Both the position numbers and the translations under genes were made by a program. The notes beneath the pieces are model-generated. The model made no database searches. It had not been told where the DNA came from and saw only the letters and a list, made by a program, of their open reading frames with translations. A DNA stretch of 9,759 nt from Candidatus Methanomethylophilaceae archaeon (GTDB lineage: Archaea; Thermoplasmatota; Thermoplasmata; Methanomassiliicoccales; Methanomethylophilaceae): NCBI GenBank assembly GCA_017475875.1, contig JAFVET010000166.1, forward strand, positions 1 through 9,759. The letters are read 5' to 3'. Shown here piece after piece: positions 1-7,558 of the stretch. Within the stretch, counting starts at the first letter, position 1. Each line of letters begins with the position of its first letter.

Positions 1-1
1 G

Positions 2-745
2 GCCATGGTGGTGCCGTTCCTTGTCAAGAAAGATTGGAAGTCGGTATTCGTCTACGTCGCGCTCAGTGCCGCTGTCTGCGTGCTGTGCGAGCTTCCGTTC
101 ATAATCGCGGACCCTTCAACAGCGTTCTCGTACCTGACCTACCACTCCGATCGCGGGATCCAAGTGGAATCCATGGCGGCCAGCCTCCTGTTCCTCTACA
201 ACTACCTGGTGCCCGGATCCGTAGGGTTCGGACACAGCTACGGTTCCGAGAACCTGATGGGCTCGGCGGCCGATGCTGTGGCCCGTTTCGCAGACGTGCT
301 CATGCCCGTGGTCCTCATGGCCTTCCTGCTCTTCTTCATCGTCGTGCTGGCGAAAAAGAAGGTGGAGGACGAGAAGACCCTCATGGCAGCCGTGTGCCTG
401 GCGTCCGAGATCATGGTGATGCTGTTCATCATATGCGGGAAGGTATACTCCGCCCAGTATGCCATATGGATCCTTGCGCTCGTACCGGCCATCCTCTTCC
501 AGCTCACGGGCAACGATGTGAGACACAAGGTGCTGGCGGTGGCTTTGACCTATGCGATCGTCGACGGTCTCGCCACGTTCGCATACAACAGCATAGGTTT
601 CAACACCGCATACGACCTCGTGGTCTTCGCGCAGCTCGCCAAGAACCTGGTCCATGTCGGATTGGTGCTGTACCTGGTCAAGGTGATGTGCGGGATGCTG
701 GACGTACACATACGCTTCAACCGCGGAACCGATACCGTTTCATAA
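2..745 (+). CDS. GT-C/GT87-like membrane glycosyltransferase, C-terminal part (partial)
   Basis: This gene is cut at its 5' end: the frame is open to the first bases of the window, so the ATG at 5 is probably internal. About 247 residues are visible, ending at TAA 743-745. It is a multi-pass membrane protein with hydrophobic stretches around residues 14-35, 98-116, 127-145, 149-166 and 176-192 (counting the ATG at 5 as 1). It is a paralogue of the next gene: YHSDRGIQVES (46-56) matches FHSERGFQIES there, and GKVYSAQYAIWI (145-156) matches NKVFSTQYLAWI. By that alignment about 180 N-terminal residues, including the expected catalytic acidic loop, lie off the window. From the family, such proteins move a sugar from a polyprenyl-phosphate donor on the outer face of the membrane, for glycolipid or glycoprotein assembly. 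Substrate is unknown. The family call rests mainly on resemblance of the paralogue to GT87/DUF2029 proteins. Confidence 0.7.
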   Translation, partial: AMVVPFLVKKDWKSVFVYVALSAAVCVLCELPFIIADPSTAFSYLTYHSDRGIQVESMAASLLFLYNYLVPGSVGFGHSYGSENLMGSAADAVARFADVLMPVVLMAFLLFFIVVLAKKKVEDEKTLMAAVCLASEIMVMLFIICGKVYSAQYAIWILALVPAILFQLTGNDVRHKVLAVALTYAIVDGLATFAYNSIGFNTAYDLVVFAQLAKNLVHVGLVLYLVKVMCGMLDVHIRFNRGTDTVS

Positions 746-753
746 GTCCACAT

Positions 754-779
754 GTACACCCATCCCCATGGAGGTGTAC
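754..779 (+). promoter_or_regulatory. Hairpin occluding the ribosome site of the next gene
   Basis: The 5' arm GTACACCCAT (754-763) pairs with ATG (768-770) plus GGTGTAC (773-779). This gives 10 base pairs with a 4-nt CCCC loop (764-767) and a GA bulge (771-772). The 3' arm contains the Shine-Dalgarno GGAGGTG (770-776) that serves the GTG start at 781, so the folded RNA would hide it. It could act as translational control when the RNA is read from the upstream gene. The structure is seen in the sequence; the regulatory role is inference. Confidence 0.5.
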
Positions 780-780
780 G

Positions 781-2064
781 GTGAGACTGTCTTCGGTTTA
801 CACGGGGGTTGACTATTCCAGGTACGATGCGGCCCTTGTCCTCTCGATCACCGCCTTGACGGCGATCATCACATCGTATACCCTGCTCACAGGATTCCGC
901 GAGGTGGACGTCTATGTTTTTCAGGAATATGCATCGTCTATACTCCACGGATACGTCCCATACAGGGATTTCACGGTCGAGTTTCCCCCATGCGCCCTGA
1001 TATTCTATGTGATTCCGGGACTTGTGTCGTTGGGTGATCCTGGTTATTTCTATTCCTATGCGATAGAGACGTCGGTTTTCGTCGTGTTGACGTTCGTTTT
1101 GAGCCTGAAGATGCTTGGAAAGGTCGCGGACGACCGCGCCAAGATCGTGTTCAGCGTCTTTTTTGGAGTGTTCCTCTGCATATACCTGACGAACCTCGTA
1201 TGGAAATTCGACATATTCCCGGTCTTCTTCACCTGTCTGGGCGTATACCTGTTCCTCCATGGGAACTGCAGGATCGCCTATCTTGCGGTAGTCTTCGCCT
1301 CGCTCATCAAGTTCTATCCAGCCATCGTGCTCCTGTTCTTCCTGGCCTGCGACCTCTGCCGCAGAGATAGGGAAGGGAATCGGTCGGCGTTGGAAGGTGT
1401 CGCCGTCTCCGCCGTCGCCCTGGTTGCGGCCATGGCACCATTCTTGATCGCCGGGGTGTCGGCAGGCGACCTTGCGTCGATGTTCGCATTCCATTCAGAG
1501 AGAGGTTTCCAGATCGAAAGCACCGTGGGCGTGGCAGTCCAGTTCCTGTCTGACCTTGGGATCGGGGATTACGAAGTGGTTCCGAACCACGGTACCTTCG
1601 ATGTCGTCTCGCCCGTCACGGACATGCTCTCGCCGATATGGCATTACGTTACCGCGGCTGCCGTCATATCGATTCTGGCGTACATCTTCTTCCTTTTCAG
1701 GGAAAGGGGGCTTCCCGCAGACCGCGCCGAACGGATGTGGTTCATGTCTGCAGCGGTTTCTCTCCTACTACTGACGTTCATGCTGACGAACAAGGTGTTC
1801 TCCACCCAGTATCTGGCATGGATCGTCCCATGGGTGTTCTTCATCGGGATCTCCCGTTGCCATGGCCGTATGGCGGTAATTGGTCCGCTGTTCATCGTCG
1901 CTGAGATTCTTTCGGTATTCAGGTTCGATGAGTTCCCCGCCCTGTTCCATGCGATGTTCGTGATACGTGCCCTGGTATTGGTCGCGATGGTCTGGATGAC
2001 AGCGTCCGCAATGTACGGCGATGGCTGCCGCGGTAATCCTTGCACCGCCAGTACAGGCGATTGA
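781..2064 (+). CDS. GT-C/GT87 (DUF2029)-like polyprenyl-phosphate sugar transferase
   Basis: This is a 427-residue multi-pass membrane protein. The chosen start is GTG 781, with GGAGGTG (770-776) four bases upstream. The frame is open further 5', but there it lies out of frame inside the previous gene and reads as Arg/Pro/His-rich nonsense. Hydrophobic segments occur near residues 18-37, 70-86, 95-110, 121-140, 144-160, 165-189, 205-226, 288-306, 322-337, 342-358, 364-380 and 389-406. After the first helix comes FREVDVYVFQEYASSILHG (39-57), an acidic loop of the kind that holds the catalytic Asp in GT-C enzymes (D43 here). YRDFTVEFPPCALIFYVIP (61-79) and IKFYPAIVLL (176-185) resemble conserved GT87/DUF2029 segments. 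The likely role is sugar transfer from a polyprenyl phosphate at the outer membrane face; acceptor unknown. It lies 35 bases after its paralogue and may be co-transcribed with it. The membrane nature is certain, the GT87 assignment probable. Confidence 0.72.
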   Translation: MRLSSVYTGVDYSRYDAALVLSITALTAIITSYTLLTGFREVDVYVFQEYASSILHGYVPYRDFTVEFPPCALIFYVIPGLVSLGDPGYFYSYAIETSVFVVLTFVLSLKMLGKVADDRAKIVFSVFFGVFLCIYLTNLVWKFDIFPVFFTCLGVYLFLHGNCRIAYLAVVFASLIKFYPAIVLLFFLACDLCRRDREGNRSALEGVAVSAVALVAAMAPFLIAGVSAGDLASMFAFHSERGFQIESTVGVAVQFLSDLGIGDYEVVPNHGTFDVVSPVTDMLSPIWHYVTAAAVISILAYIFFLFRERGLPADRAERMWFMSAAVSLLLLTFMLTNKVFSTQYLAWIVPWVFFIGISRCHGRMAVIGPLFIVAEILSVFRFDEFPALFHAMFVIRALVLVAMVWMTASAMYGDGCRGNPCTASTGD

Positions 2065-2179
2065 CAGTCTGTGCGCAATCGGCGCTCGATGAAACAATCG
2101 TGGCAGCACACATCTGCACTCGAAACCTGTGGAAAAGTTGCTTTTGATAGGCATATCCGCATCATTCCTGCGACAGGGG

Positions 2180-2186
2180 TTATATC
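2180..2186 (+). promoter_or_regulatory. TATA box of the chelatase gene (leaderless promoter)
   Basis: TTATATC lies after a G-rich run (AGGGG, 2175-2179) and is centred about 26 nt before ATG 2209. That is the usual archaeal distance from TATA to transcription start, so the mRNA would begin at or within a base or two of the ATG. No Shine-Dalgarno is visible before 2209, which fits a leaderless transcript, common in Thermoplasmatota relatives. Confidence 0.6.
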
Positions 2187-2203
2187 ATGGATTACTAATC
2201 CAT
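2187..2203. promoter_or_regulatory. Perfect 17-bp palindrome, candidate operator
   Basis: ATGGATTA (2187-2194), a single C (2195), then TAATCCAT (2196-2203): eight of eight positions are self-complementary. It starts directly after the TATA box and ends five bases before ATG 2209, so a bound dimeric regulator would block the transcription machinery. Regulator and ligand are unknown; a metal or corrinoid sensor would suit the gene. Confidence 0.6.
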
Positions 2204-2208
2204 CGTCC

Positions 2209-5200
2209 ATGCCGGTGCTAGTTGCCGTGGCCTCCGTGTCTCTCCCAGCGATTTCACAATCGTATGTTTACTCCAAGACCTTACCAAGTGCAGACATCGA
2301 ATTCCGTTTGCATTACCTTGGCAACGGCGGAATGGATAGGGGAGTCTGTGAAGATATCGAACGCGCGGACGTCGCCATAACCGACCTTATGGGCATCGGC
2401 AGGGAAGCCTACGCTGAAATCTCAAAGTCTATGAAATCCTGCAAGGGCATACGCATCTGCATCGGCGGGATGGCTCTGCATCTGAACCTCCTGGGTGGGT
2501 TCGACGAGCGTCGCATGAAATACTCCCGGGATGACGAGGAGAACATAGAGCGCATATCAGTTTCATGGAAGCGCGCGGAATTTGCGGACATCGAATTCAT
2601 CTACTCCCTGCTCCTGGGCAAGTACCTCGGTGTCGATGGGATTGAAGAGGTGCCGCACCCCCCTTGTTTGACAGGGGTCTACATAAAAGATCCTGTTACG
2701 CTGAACGAATTCCATGAAGTCAGCGAATACGATGTGGGCATCCTCTCGGAAGGATATGACGTGGCCCTCCTTTTCAACGGCAGTAACTATCCTCACAGAA
2801 CGCATCTGGTAAACCAAAGGGTCTTCGAACGCCTGTCGTCGATGTGCAGGGTCTTGCCCATCGCGATGAACAGCTACAGCATAGCAAACGTCGATCGGCT
2901 CAAACAGCTGATCGGTTCCCCGAAAGTAATCGTCGACCTGTTGCCTTTCAGATTCATGTCGGGGCCCATGGGCGGAGATTCCGTGTCCGCGAACTGGCTA
3001 CTGAGGGAGATCGGCGCCCCCGTGGTCAGCCCGTTCTGCTTCTCCAAGACGACCGAGGAAGAATGGAGACGTGACCCTGGGGGTATAGACCCGATGGAGT
3101 TCATGTTGGAGATCTTCCTGCCGGAGCTGGACGGTGCCATATGCACAGTGCCTGTTGGGTTCAGGAAAGCGACAGAAGCCCTGGATAACGGCCTCGAACT
3201 GTCGGAGACGGTCCCATTGGACGAGCGCGTAGACCGCATCTGCGGAAAGGTCATGGGGCTCCTCAACCTTCGCTCGAAAGGCAACTGCGACAAACGGGTC
3301 GCTCTGATCGCCTATAACTATCCTCCGGGAGAGGACAACCTGTTCGGAGGGTCTTTCCTCGACGGATCGGGATCGATTTCCAACATACTCGGGATGCTCG
3401 TCGACAACGGTTACCGTACCGAGCGCCTGGAACCGCAGGAGATAGTCGAGCGGTTCATAAACGGAGGGCTCATCAACGAGGGTGACTGGCACGACGGTTC
3501 CCAGGCCATCCATTACAAGGACTATGACGAGCACGACAAACGCATATCCTCGTACTGGGGGCGTCCTCCCGGAACGGTCATGACCGACGGTGACGGGTAC
3601 ATAATCCCAGGGATCAGGCTGGGGAATGTGTTCCTGGGGATCCAGCCACCTAGAAAGAGCGGGAGCGCGGACCCCAAATCGTACCATGACCAGCATGTGC
3701 CTCCACATCACCAGTACGCGGCGTTCTACAAATGGCTCAAAGACGAGTTCAAAGCCGATGCTGTGGTGCACCTCGGCACGCACGGAACACTGGAGTTCCT
3801 ACCTGGGAAGCAATCCGCCATGTCGGGGGAATGCTTCCCTGACTCCATCCTCAGAAACATCCCACATATCTACATTTACTATTCAGGCAACCCGTCCGAG
3901 GCTATGATCGCCAAAAGGAGAACGCATGCGCAGCTTGTCAGCTACATGCAGCCCCCTATGGTCAGGAGCGGACTGTACGGGGAGCTGTCTGAGCTGGAAA
4001 GGCTGATCTCGGAATACAGGGAATCGAGGATTACCGATCCGGGCAGGTCCCAGATGGTAAATGAAGAGATCAGGGCAAAGTCCGAAAAGCTCAGACTCCC
4101 ATCCGACATTGACGCCTTGGAGGACGAGCTTACTTCCATCAGGGAGTCCCTGATTCCCGACGGGTTGCACGTGTTCGGCCGCATGCCCTCGGAGGAACAG
4201 GCGCTTGCATATGTATCCGAGGTCCGCGAGATGTCCGGATGCACTATCGGCGACGAGGACCTCATCCTCAGATACAGGAACTCTGGAGAACAGAAGGGGT
4301 TGGTCTCGGCGCTCGATGGCCGCTATCTGGAACCTGGCGTCGGAGGCGACGCCCTGACCGACCCCGACGTCCTGCCGTCGGGGAGGAACATAGTACAGTT
4401 CAATCCGGAAAGGATTCCCTCGCAGTCGGCCTTCATGAGGGGCGTGCAGGCCGCCAAGGATGCTGTCGCAGGATTCATGGAAAAGATGGGGAGGGCGCCC
4501 GACTCAGCTGGCATCGTCCTCTGGGGCCTCGAAACCTCCCGCACGCAAGGGATGAGCATCGGCCAGATATGCGGGTACCTCGGCGTCAGGATGACGTCCG
4601 ACAGCGGAGATTTCGCGAACAGGTTCGAGGTCGTCCCGTTGGAAGAGCTCGGCAGGCCTAGGGTCGACGTCTGTGTGACCATCTGCGGATTCTTCAGAGA
4701 CATGTTCCCTCAACTGATCCCTGGGTTGAGCGACATATTCCGCATGGTATCGGATCTTGACGAGTCCGGCAACTGCGTGCGCATCCACACGCAGGAGAAC
4801 CTTGCTGCCCTTGGATCCAAAGGTTATTCCGAAGTTGATTCTCGCATCCTCTCGTCGTGCAGACTGTTCGGTCCCGCCACTGGGGAATACGGGACCGGCA
4901 TGACATCCTTGGTCAACAGCTCCCAGTGGGAGGATGAGGACGATCTCGGAGAATCGTTCATCTCGTCGATGCGTTACGCGTACACCCGGGACAGGAACGC
5001 GTTCGATGCACCGGGTCTCCTTAACATGAACCTCGGCAGGGTGGAGGTCGTTTCGCAGATCAGGGACTCCACCGACAGGGAGATAATCGATCTGGACCAC
5101 TACTACGAGTTCCTGGGTGGCCTGTCCAAGTCGGTGGAGATCTCCAGCGGCAGGAGGTCCATGGCGTTCGTCGTCGACGGAAGCCGTCCGACCATCCGCG

Positions 5201-5589
5201 TGACAGACCTGAAGAGCTCCATAGAACGGGGGATCAGGACCAGGCTTCTCAACCCGAAATGGATAGACGGTCTCCTCACCGTTTACTCCCAGGGGGCCCC
5301 GAACATAAACGACCGCTTCGAGAACGTTTTAGGGCTTGCCGCAACGACGGGTGAGGTGGATTCCGGGGTTTTCAGCGACATGGCCGCCTGCTACGTCTCC
5401 GACGAGGCTATGCGCAAGAGGATGATGGATAACAACGGCTGGGCATACCTGAAGATGCTCGAAAGGCTGTCAGAGGCGGACCGCCGCGGATACTGGGATG
5501 CCACGGACGAGGAGCGCGAAGCTCTCAGGGAGGCTTTCCTGGAAACGGAAGATCGCTTGGAGGCCTCGGCCGACACCGAGTCCGGTTAA
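2209..5589 (+). CDS. cobN: CobN/ChlH-family metal chelatase large subunit (CobN-like)
   Basis: This encodes 1126 residues from ATG 2209, a little short of the roughly 1200-1300 of classical CobN. The family's large subunit binds the tetrapyrrole and handles the metal (Co into hydrogenobyrinate a,c-diamide in CobN, Mg into protoporphyrin in ChlH/BchH), powered by AAA+ partners (CobS/CobT or ChlI/ChlD), none of which is in the window. Visible family landmarks are an N-terminal Rossmann-like start (MPVLVAVASVSLP), IAYNYPP (367-373), LGIQPPRKSG followed by HVPPHHQYAAFYKWL before the core HLGTHGTLEFLPGK (521-534), PHIYIYYSGNPSEAMIAKRR after it, CRLFGPATGEYGTGM (884-898) and NPKWIDGLL (1015-1023). 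It is cytosolic, with no signal or membrane segment. The frame is open back to GTG 2071, but that extension is unlike the family and runs across a TATA box and palindrome. Archaea often carry several CobN-like proteins of unsettled role; it could handle cobalt, haem iron or another metal. The family is near certain, the exact substrate is not. Confidence 0.92.
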   Translation: MPVLVAVASVSLPAISQSYVYSKTLPSADIEFRLHYLGNGGMDRGVCEDIERADVAITDLMGIGREAYAEISKSMKSCKGIRICIGGMALHLNLLGGFDERRMKYSRDDEENIERISVSWKRAEFADIEFIYSLLLGKYLGVDGIEEVPHPPCLTGVYIKDPVTLNEFHEVSEYDVGILSEGYDVALLFNGSNYPHRTHLVNQRVFERLSSMCRVLPIAMNSYSIANVDRLKQLIGSPKVIVDLLPFRFMSGPMGGDSVSANWLLREIGAPVVSPFCFSKTTEEEWRRDPGGIDPMEFMLEIFLPELDGAICTVPVGFRKATEALDNGLELSETVPLDERVDRICGKVMGLLNLRSKGNCDKRVALIAYNYPPGEDNLFGGSFLDGSGSISNILGMLVDNGYRTERLEPQEIVERFINGGLINEGDWHDGSQAIHYKDYDEHDKRISSYWGRPPGTVMTDGDGYIIPGIRLGNVFLGIQPPRKSGSADPKSYHDQHVPPHHQYAAFYKWLKDEFKADAVVHLGTHGTLEFLPGKQSAMSGECFPDSILRNIPHIYIYYSGNPSEAMIAKRRTHAQLVSYMQPPMVRSGLYGELSELERLISEYRESRITDPGRSQMVNEEIRAKSEKLRLPSDIDALEDELTSIRESLIPDGLHVFGRMPSEEQALAYVSEVREMSGCTIGDEDLILRYRNSGEQKGLVSALDGRYLEPGVGGDALTDPDVLPSGRNIVQFNPERIPSQSAFMRGVQAAKDAVAGFMEKMGRAPDSAGIVLWGLETSRTQGMSIGQICGYLGVRMTSDSGDFANRFEVVPLEELGRPRVDVCVTICGFFRDMFPQLIPGLSDIFRMVSDLDESGNCVRIHTQENLAALGSKGYSEVDSRILSSCRLFGPATGEYGTGMTSLVNSSQWEDEDDLGESFISSMRYAYTRDRNAFDAPGLLNMNLGRVEVVSQIRDSTDREIIDLDHYYEFLGGLSKSVEISSGRRSMAFVVDGSRPTIRVTDLKSSIERGIRTRLLNPKWIDGLLTVYSQGAPNINDRFENVLGLAATTGEVDSGVFSDMAACYVSDEAMRKRMMDNNGWAYLKMLERLSEADRRGYWDATDEEREALREAFLETEDRLEASADTESG

Positions 5590-6377
5590 GCCCTGTCCTC
5601 CATCCTGTCCTCGTCCTCGTCGTAGGACCTGACGAACAGGCCGTGGGAATCCTCCAGGATCTCGGCTTTCACACCGTACACGTCCTGGATCATCTCGGAT
5701 GTGATCACTTTCTCCGGCGGGCCGATGTCGTACACCCTGCCGTCGTTCAGGACGACCACCTTGTCGGAATACCTTATGGCGAGGTTGAGGTCGTGAAGGG
5801 CCACGATGAGGCAGGCGTCCTCCCGACGTATCAGCGACCTCATGATTCTCATCGTGTCGAGCTGGTTCCGCAGGTCGAACGAGCTGGTGGGCTCGTCGAA
5901 CACATAGAACCTCGGGCGCTGCGCTAGCGCACGGGCTATGAACGCCCTCTGCCTCTGGCCTCCCGAGAGCTGGTTGACGTCGTCCCTCATGTAAGCGTTG
6001 ACGTTCATCGTTATCATCGAATCCGCCACTATGCGAAGGTCTTCCGGCGTGTAGTTCCATTTGACGTATGGCCTCCTGCCTATCAGGACGAGGTCATAGA
6101 CTGTTGTGTATCCTACAGAGGAGATCGTCTGCGGGACGTAACCGATCAGCTTGGCAAGGTCGTCGGACGGCATCGTCAGCATGTCGACGCCATCTATCTC
6201 TATCGTCCCGGCACGGGGCCTCATGACGTTGCAGAGCGACTTGATCATCGTGGACTTCCCGCATCCGTTCGGCCCTAGCACGCTGACCAGCTCCCCGCTC
6301 TCCGCGGTGAATGATATGTCTGAAACCACGTCGTCCCTGCCGTATCCTTGGCAGAGCCCTCTGACCTCCATCCTCAT
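5586..6377 (-). CDS. ABC importer ATPase, FecE/BtuD/HmuV type
   Basis: This is a 263-residue cytoplasmic ATP-hydrolysing subunit, expected to act as a dimer under the permease. All nucleotide-binding motifs are present: Walker A GPNGCGKST (35-43), Q-loop Q83 in GYVPQTISS, signature LSGGQRQRAFIARAL (137-151), Walker B FYVFDEP (157-163), D-loop SSFD (165-168, where SALD or SNLD is more usual) and H-loop H195 in VALHDLNLA. IGRRPYVKWNYTPEDL (99-114) is typical of the iron-chelate/B12 importer subfamily. The start at 6377 overlaps the permease stop as ATGA and has GGGGGAG (6390-6384) six bases upstream, better placed than the alternative Met at residue 3. The C-terminus is strongly acidic (SYDEDEDRMEDRA). 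Its stop shares TTAA with the stop of the convergent chelatase gene. Cargo cannot be told from this subunit. Confidence 0.96.
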   Translation of the reverse strand: MRMEVRGLCQGYGRDDVVSDISFTAESGELVSVLGPNGCGKSTMIKSLCNVMRPRAGTIEIDGVDMLTMPSDDLAKLIGYVPQTISSVGYTTVYDLVLIGRRPYVKWNYTPEDLRIVADSMITMNVNAYMRDDVNQLSGGQRQRAFIARALAQRPRFYVFDEPTSSFDLRNQLDTMRIMRSLIRREDACLIVALHDLNLAIRYSDKVVVLNDGRVYDIGPPEKVITSEMIQDVYGVKAEILEDSHGLFVRSYDEDEDRMEDRA

Positions 6378-7558
6378 AGCCGGCTCCCCCAGTTCTTGCG
6401 CGTTACCATCCAGATGAAGAAGATTCCTCCTACCACATACAGTATTATCCCGACAGGGAGCTGGTCGGGATACAACACCTTCCTGGCCACTATATCAGAG
6501 AACAGGAGGATGGATGCGCCCATCAGTGCCGATGCTGGAAGCACGAACCTGGTGTCGTTGCCGATCGCCATACGGGTCATGTGAGGGGCCATCAGACCTA
6601 TGAAGCCGATTACTCCCGAGAAGGCGACGCATGTGGAAGTCACGAGCGTGCTCACCACGAGCCCCCTCCTCCTCAACGAATTGACGTCCACCCCCACGTT
6701 GCGTGCTATCTCGTCCCCTGCGGAAAGGCTGTTGATGTCTATGGACGTCTTCATGAGGAACAGCAGACAGACGACGACTATGGGCGTCATCAGCACGATG
6801 GCCCCCCAGGTGGCGTTCCACATACCGCCCATCAGCCAATTCGAGATTGTCCTGAGCGACTCGTCGTCGGAGATGTACTGCGACAGCGATATCCCGGCCT
6901 GGAAGAGGTAACTGATAACCACTCCGGACAAGACCAGGGTGGTCCTTGTCGCGTCCTTCTTCGACACCTTGAGGACGAGCAGGATACTGGACATCCCGAA
7001 ACAGAACGAGAGCAGCACGATGAGCAGGTTCTTGACGCTCATAGTCAGGCCCGCGAAGTCCATGCTCTCGTAGTAGAAACCGCCGAGAACCGATGGAAAG
7101 ACCACTATGGAAAGGGCGGCGCCGAAGGATGCGGCGGTGGAGACCCCCAATGTGAACGGGCTCACGAGCGGGTTCCTCAGGAGCCCTTGCATTATCGTAC
7201 CAGCCGCGGCGAGGCTGACTCCTGTGAGGAGGCACAGCAACGTGCGCGGAAGACGGCTGTTCGCTATTATGTTCTCGTAATAATCCTGGGAGGGGCCGTC
7301 CACGAACCCTGGGAGGAGGAGGTGTCCGAGTGCCTTGAACGTGTCCGCGAAGGGGATGTTGACCGAGCCGAACACCAGGGAGCATATGAATGCCACAGCG
7401 CACACGATGCCCATGGCCACTATGAAGAGCCATTTGTTGCGCAACGACGCGCTGTACTGCCCTTCGATGCGGTTGTGCTCGAGATCGTTCTGAATCTCCT
7501 CCACGATCCTGTCCGACTCAGACGCGGACGGACATCCCCCGCAGGAATCTTCAGTCAT
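6374..7558 (-). CDS. ABC importer permease, FecCD/BtuC family
   Basis: This is a 394-residue integral membrane subunit; in this family two copies of about ten helices each form the channel. Family segments are SRLPRTLLCLLTGVSLAAAG (101-120), MQGLLRNPLVSPFTLGVS (123-140), the cytoplasmic coupling segment LSAGDEIARNVGVD (278-291), GFIGLMAPHMTRMAIGNDTR (318-337) and LPVGIILYVVGGIFF (367-381). The protein is longer than the usual roughly 330-350 because of a hydrophilic N-terminal extension of about 42 residues before the first helix (43-64), containing SCGGCPS with a C6-x-x-C9 pair and an acidic, helix-like stretch. The start at 7558 overlaps the stop of the binding-protein gene as ATGA; no strong Shine-Dalgarno is seen, so coupled translation is likely. 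The only other in-frame Met nearby (residue 49) would cut into helix 1. Likely cargo is an iron chelate, haem or a corrinoid. Confidence 0.96.
   Translation of the reverse strand: MTEDSCGGCPSASESDRIVEEIQNDLEHNRIEGQYSASLRNKWLFIVAMGIVCAVAFICSLVFGSVNIPFADTFKALGHLLLPGFVDGPSQDYYENIIANSRLPRTLLCLLTGVSLAAAGTIMQGLLRNPLVSPFTLGVSTAASFGAALSIVVFPSVLGGFYYESMDFAGLTMSVKNLLIVLLSFCFGMSSILLVLKVSKKDATRTTLVLSGVVISYLFQAGISLSQYISDDESLRTISNWLMGGMWNATWGAIVLMTPIVVVCLLFLMKTSIDINSLSAGDEIARNVGVDVNSLRRRGLVVSTLVTSTCVAFSGVIGFIGLMAPHMTRMAIGNDTRFVLPASALMGASILLFSDIVARKVLYPDQLPVGIILYVVGGIFFIWMVTRKNWGSRL

Noticed and set aside
34..780. Upstream extension of the second glycosyltransferase frame
   Set aside because: It overlaps the first gene in another frame and reads Arg/Pro/His-rich without membrane segments; the good ribosome site before GTG 781 marks the real start.
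550..1494. Long antisense frame of 314 codons on the - strand
   Set aside because: It is highly charged, low in plausible structure, and opposite well-supported membrane protein genes; a GC-driven shadow.
2133..2145. AAAAG-TTG-CTTTT inverted repeat between the glycosyltransferase and chelatase genes
   Set aside because: It is a five-pair AT-rich stem with only four T residues after it, too weak to call a terminator.
2065..2208. Cobalamin riboswitch before the CobN-like gene
   Set aside because: No B12-box-like sequence or extended fold is visible, the gap is short, and a leaderless start at 2209 leaves no 5' leader to hold one.
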